From assembly GCA_964057225.1 (NCBI GenBank), contig OZ059897.1:14074001-14138000 (forward strand): a DNA stretch of 64,000 nucleotides. The letters run 5' to 3'. Made by a program: the position numbers and the translations under genes. The notes under the pieces are model-generated. The model was not told the origin of the DNA. It saw only the letters and a program-made list of their open reading frames with translations, and ran no database searches. Shown here in pieces: positions 58,790-64,000 of this stretch (positions within the stretch are counted from its first letter, which is position 1; every line of letters starts with the position of its first letter). The stretch is from Auanema rhodensis (lineage: Eukaryota > Nematoda > Chromadorea > Rhabditida > Rhabditidae).

Positions 58790-60596
58790 ATGAATCAATG
58801 TAAGTTTACTTATTTAAAAAAAAATTAAACTCGAAAAACAAAATATTTTCTTCAAATATAAAGGATATTTAAGGCTTATTTCTTATAATTGCTACTGTGT
58901 CCATTTGTTGGGCAATTAAATATCCGGATATTGGAAGATCAAATTATTCATGTGATGCTTCAACAATGACTAAGTAATCATATATGAATTCAATAATTTA
59001 AAAGAAAAAGAAATCCTTTTATTCATAAATTTTAATTATAATTACTATGTTTATTTTAATTTTTAAAAAAAAAAATAGAATTATAATCGTTTATTTTTGA
59101 ATTGTAAAACAAAAATAATCTATTATATATTTTGCGAATAACAAACTTATTTGATTTAAGTAGTTCACAAGTACCTACTAGTGCACATGCTGTCAAGTTT
59201 GCTGACATTAAGATTATAGGAGCTCTCGGAGATTCTCTTACTGTATATAACTATATGTATATACATACTTTTAAAAATAATAATTCAGGCTGCTAATGGA
59301 GCTGGAGCTACGAAGTTAAACTTGCTTGAAGTTATTTTGGAATACCGTGGTTTAGCATTTCAAATTGGAATGGATCAAAGCCTTGATACTCATATTACTA
59401 TACCAAGTAAAATATTTCAAATAATTAATTATTATCAAAATAATGTATTATAGATGTTCTTAGAAAATTTAATCCCAATATCTTTGGTGGTTCAGTTGGA
59501 ATAGGAAAAGCTGATGTATGGGAGGTAGCACGTTTGAATCAAGGTATTCCTGGAGCAAGAGCCAAAGATTTACCTGCCCAAGCTCGAGCCTTAGTATCTC
59601 TCATGAAAAGCCATTCTGAAGTAAAATATTAATATATTTTAATAGAAAAAACTAAAATTTCTCAGATAAATGTGAAGGAAGATTGGAAATTAGTAAATAT
59701 CTTTATTGGAGCTAATGATTTATGTAGCTATTGCCGTATTAATGGAACAGTAACTTTCATAAATTTTCAAATATATATAATCAAAAACGTTAATTTTAGG
59801 AAGAATATTCAGCAGCATCTTTCAAACAACATATTATTGATGCTGTTCAAATTCTTAAAGATAATTTGCCAAGGTAAATATTTTTTTATTATAATTATAT
59901 ATTTTTGATTTATAGAACTATTGTCTCGTTGACAGGAATGCTTAATATGAAAATTGTGAGAGGAATTAAATCACAGGCTAGAGGATTGTGTGCTATAAAC
60001 CATTTGTAAATTTTATTCATGAGATACAAATAATATCTAGAATATGTACTTCAGATTCATATGTACATGTGATAATCGTCCAGATTTCACTGACGATGAT
60101 ATGTCTAAAGCTTCTGAGGCTTATATGGTAAACGGAATGATAGTATGGTTATCTAGCTAATCAATTTGTAGGTTGCTCAACAAGAAATACAAGATTCTGG
60201 AATATTTGATACAACTGATGATTTTACTTTTGTTATTCAACCATTTTTGAAAGATGTAGTATTGCCACCAATGGTCACTTTTCAACTAATATGTTTATAT
60301 TAAAAACTGAAACATGTTCAGAAAGAAGGAAAGCTTGATCTTGACTTTTTCGCGCCTGACTGCTATCATTTCTCCAAGCTTGGTCATTCAGTCGTTGCTT
60401 TGAACTTGTGGAATACTATTGTTCAACCAGTCGGACAGAAACAGACACTAGTTAATCTTTCCGATTATGATGCTTCATTAGCCTGTCCGAGTGCTGTAAG
60501 TTATTGGTTTAATATCTGAGCTCATTGAACTTTAAACTGATTTTTCAGGCCTGTCCATATTTCCCCACAACGAAGAATAATGTAAACTGTAGCTAA
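58790..60596 (+). CDS. Secreted phospholipase B1-like GDSL lipase, copy 3
   Basis: Third tandem paralogue, 358 bp after copy 2. It starts MNQ and, after a first intron, continues as CLFLIIATVSICWAIK, a signal peptide. Block I is IIGALGDSLTAANGAGATKL, the Asn block FIGANDLCSYC, and the Asp/His block APDCYHFSKLGHSVVALNL. It is the most divergent of the set (MLNMKIVRGI, NVNCS end), except for converted tracts. Intron 2 is the longest of the cluster (about 190 bp). A TATAAAA at about 58731-58737 lies roughly 55 bp before the ATG and may be a TATA box. Confidence 0.88.
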
Positions 60597-60828
60597 TTTT
60601 ACTGAATATGCTTATCAAAAAATATATTCAAAACCATAAATAGTATAATAATATAAATATTTTTGCACTTTTTATATATATTATATATACAAAATGAAAA
60701 TATAAAATTTAAGCCATTTTCTCAACAATTAAGTAAAGCGTTGCTATGAGCTTGAAAAGAAAAAAAAACTTCAATGTACTATACTTGATGTAAAATGAAA
60801 ATATAGAAACAGTTGTTGAATATTCACA

Positions 60829-61579
60829 ATGCCAAGAAAATACTCTTTTACGTTGTCTGAAGATGATTTCAGAAAACAAATTCAACCAATTCAAGGTATA
60901 TACTTTTGAGTTTCTGTTTTTCCATTTACAATCATATACTTCATTCATATAATTTTTTAGCTGCTGATATACCTAAAACTCAGTTAACAACTTTATATGA
61001 AGATCAATCTGTTATCTCAGAATTAATGAAAAAAGATGCTGAAAAACAAAAAGTTAAAGATGAACTTCGTAAAAATCGTAAATTATCATCAGCTACATCA
61101 AATCCAGATATATCCCAACCAGAAATACTACATCATATTGACCATTCAATTCAAAATAATCCGGTAGATTTCAATAAAACAATTCGTCCTGTGAATAAAT
61201 TACAAGTTTGACTATTATTTTTATTTAAAAAAATATATTTTATGCTTTTTAAGGATAATTCTTATAAAAGATTTAGTGACACAAGATATTTTAATTGGGA
61301 TGATTCAGGCGATGAGATATTGACTAATGAAAGATCAACTTCATTCACAAGGTATATCCAAAAGTTCCCAGCATAACTAACAAGAAATTAATATTTTTCA
61401 GAGAACAAGCTTATCAAAGTACTATTGAAGTACGACCATGTGTATTATGCCAGCTTGCTCTTGAAGCATCCGAAAAGGAAAAAGCAGAAGAAAATCGAAG
61501 AAAGATTGAGATGAGAAAGAAAACATATCGAAGTGAACATTGTATTGAACTGGACCGTTTCCAAAAACAGTTCAAATGA
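60829..61579 (+). CDS. Small hydrophilic protein of unknown function
   Basis: A four-exon model gives about 200 residues: MPRKYSFTLSEDDFRKQIQP, an acidic/basic charged middle predicted to be helical (VISELMKKDAEKQKVKDELR), RYFNWDDSGDEILTNE, then VRPCVLCQLALEASEKEKAE and a basic coiled-coil-like tail ending DRFQKQFK at TGA. Junctions are GT-AG (G then gtatat; LQ then gtttga; AG then gtatat). No signal peptide or membrane helix, so likely intracellular. A single C-x-x-C is present. I do not recognise the family. The ATG lies about 230 bp after the last lipase on the same strand. Confidence 0.65.
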
Positions 61580-64000
61580 TTTCTTCATCCAAATCACAAA
61601 AATCCAAATCTTCTTATTTTGGCTCATCATACACTTCCTGTTAGGAGAGTTCATGTGGCTCAAGTCACGCCTTAGTTCATTGTCGGCATTCATTCAAGCA
61701 CTGCTTGCTGTTCCAAGATCCTGGTGTTGTTGGCATTGTGTGGCTTGTTCGTTAACAATCAAAACAACATTTTTTTTCTTTAACATTGATAGAAAAATTT
61801 AATTTTTCCCTCATACATTCTTAAAACTAGTGAAGTGTCTATGTGCATGTGTGCATGTATAGCATTCAATACCGATTACAATTTGTCCGTTTGCTCCAAG
61901 CAAACGGGGGTCTCATCTGGTTGATATTAGAACACATAGTAATAGCTAGTTGAAGAAGACCCGAAGAACAATGACCATTTTAATATGAATTATATTATTT
62001 TATATTTTTTTCTATTATTTACTGGCAAATATTACAGTTTTTGACCAAAAACTATTTTCTTTTATATTAATTATAAGATGTACAATCGAATTTTCTAAGC
62101 TTTAAACAGTTATTATATTGTATTTGGTTTAACTATATATATATTCAAGATTATTGTATTATTTCATATAATTAGTGAAAATCTAATTTAATGACCTGTA
62201 TTCAATGTTTTTTTTCATTCCAAATACTTCTCTAATAAATGAGAAAATATGATGTTTAAGTAAGTGTCTGGTGAAAATTATTTCCAAAAATTGATCAATT
62301 ACATATGCCTGTCCAATAATTCTGTCACATAAAGTTTTTGAAATGAAATCCATTGATGTCAAAAGAGCAATGACTTTCAAGCTGAATATATTTCACATAA
62401 TGTATACTCATGAAGACATGTCTATACGAAATTTTAAATAAATATACATATATAGTTAGTTAGATAGATAGATGAGATCTATATATATATATGTGTGTAT
62501 GTATGTATATTTATATCTTTCCTCCCACTCTCTTTTCTCTCTTTTTCGTCTACATTTTAGCTAACAAGCTTTTATTCATTAAATATTTCAAAGAAATCGT
62601 CGTTGGATATGATAGACAATGCTGAACTTGTCATAGATGTTATGCCATAGTATTGACTATGACTACTAGCTCAAGTTAATTCACTACTATTTGCTCAAAC
62701 TATTTATTATGAACTATTAGGAAATTCCAAATGAGTTGGGCAGTTTTGAGAGAGAAACGCTGGATAAAAGAGCTGATGAATTAAGCAGAGGCAGTGGGAG
62801 GCCCCTTCAGACAGAGACACATCGAAAACGAAAAAGAGAGGACGAATCTGAGAGAGGGTGTGATACAGCTTGTTCAATCCTATAAAGTTGGCTATAACTA
62901 AAATACAGCAACCTGGTCAGAAAGCCCCTCTTTTATTCAGACTAACTAGATCTCTACTAACAATACTTAAATCTTATTTGATTTTAATATGTAATTATTG
63001 AGACCAAATGTGTACAAAACTTAAAATTATTTCTACGTAACTTAAGTAAATGAACTAGTAATTAACATTATGACTGAATAGATATTAGATAGTAGCAATC
63101 AGACAATATTTTAATCATATTTAACTATACATTTCAAATATATATCTAATATATTAATTATTTCATCATATAATATTTTACTTTAATTGTTATTTTTATC
63201 ATTTCATCTTATTTATGTTAATTTTAGTTATCACGTGAGAATTTTCACGTATGCTACAATACAATTACACATTATTTTGATATATTTATGTTGTTTGAAC
63301 GGTTGCTATTTCTTTTTTATTTCAATTTTTCTATATTATTTTAAAATTAAAATTTTTGAAATATCCGATAAAAAATACGAATTATTAAATAATTTTATTG
63401 AGAAGAAAAACCTTTTTTTTTCACTCTCATCGTTTAATAATAAGAAGTCAAATATGCTAACATATTGTTTTGATGCATTCTTTTAATTCTTTAAAAAACA
63501 AGGAAGAAGAATTATTAACCAATAGATTATGCGCAGAATTTTTTTTTTTTGTTAAAACTTTAAAATTTTTTGAAACTTTTACACGTTTTCTTAAAGCTCT
63601 CCATCAACGCCTTTCGCATCAAACGAGGCTTTCGGCCATCATCTGTTGAAAAGGTTTCAATTTGTCGGGACTTATTCCATTTTCACCACGACATCTCACA
63701 TTGTCTCCATAACTTCATTTAGTTTAACGGAAAAAAAGGAACAATATGTAGATATCTTGTGGTATTCACATGCTAACTTACTTCCTTACAAGCCTATGTA
63801 TACATACGTAGATGTATGAAGTTACTCACTCCAATTTCAGTGATGCTTATGCTATAAGGTACTTATAGGCCAGCTTGCTAGAATTGAGGTAAATAAAATC
63901 CTATATTTTCATCTTTTCTCTTTTTAATTTTCTATATTAAAGTAATTGAGGCCAGGAAAAAAACCGCAGAACAATGGTATAGTATTTCAAGTAAAATTTG
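61580..64000. other. Right-end intergenic stretch
   Basis: The first 250 bases are GC-richer and probably 3' untranslated sequence of the preceding gene. Later parts show a GATA/TA microsatellite near 62458-62512, a purine-rich patch at 62740-62880, and a GC-richer patch at 63600-63720. No coding stretch with start, splice or motif support was found. Confidence 0.45.

Noticed and set aside
1-64000. CRISPR arrays, operons with Shine-Dalgarno sites, rRNA genes
   Set aside because: None seen. Intron-rich nematode gene structure rules out a prokaryotic reading.

Overview
The window is nuclear DNA of a nematode, most likely a rhabditid. It is very AT-rich. Genes are split by many short introns of about 40-55 bp with GT...AG ends, and nematode-type families dominate: Srh/Sri-like seven-helix chemoreceptors, a TPM-domain protein related to MOLO-1, and nematode GDSL phospholipase B paralogues. 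I cannot name the species. Several introns end in a weak AAG acceptor, which is a recognisable habit of this genome.

Layout. Positions 213-16203 are a head-to-tail array of six chemoreceptor copies on the plus strand. Copies 2-5 are each 1,176 bp from ATG to stop and keep a clean five-exon, 321-residue frame. Copy 1 is truncated and frameshifted. Copy 6 has lost the consensus donor before its last exon. Copies are spaced 3,185-3,556 bp apart. Odd and even copies carry alternating sequence types, as if the array grew by duplicating a two-gene unit. A seven-exon C2H2 zinc-finger gene follows on the minus strand (17280-18404). Next come about 7 kb with no convincing gene, only coding-like scraps. 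A TPM-domain membrane protein (25603-27061) and a histidine acid phosphatase (28336-30267) follow on the plus strand. Three divergent chemoreceptor genes of one subfamily lie on the minus strand (30768-32044, 40306-41633, 43038-44426).

The interval between the first and second of those receptors is a graveyard of mobile DNA. It holds a Merlin-type transposase fragment, a complete-ended but internally deleted Tc1-like element (32876-34127), a Maverick/Polinton-like protein-primed DNA polymerase fragment (35972-37981) with a scrambled second copy, a decayed open frame, a tRNA-like sequence and a strand-asymmetric minisatellite in which one strand has no T for 258 bases. A 195-bp miniature derivative of the Tc1 family lies at 45960-46154.

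The right third is more orderly. It contains a short-chain dehydrogenase (46472-47729, minus), an SLC2-like sugar transporter family gene (51708-53723, plus), a mariner remnant, three tandem phospholipase B-like genes (54672-60596, plus) showing clear gene conversion, and a small gene of unknown function (60829-61579). The last 2.4 kb have no gene I can support.

The genes do not form one pathway. The themes are environmental sensing (nine receptor copies) and secreted or digestive hydrolases (phosphatase and lipases), both classes that nematodes expand by local duplication. The most unusual object is the alternating chemoreceptor array, whose copies differ mainly in predicted extracellular segments.
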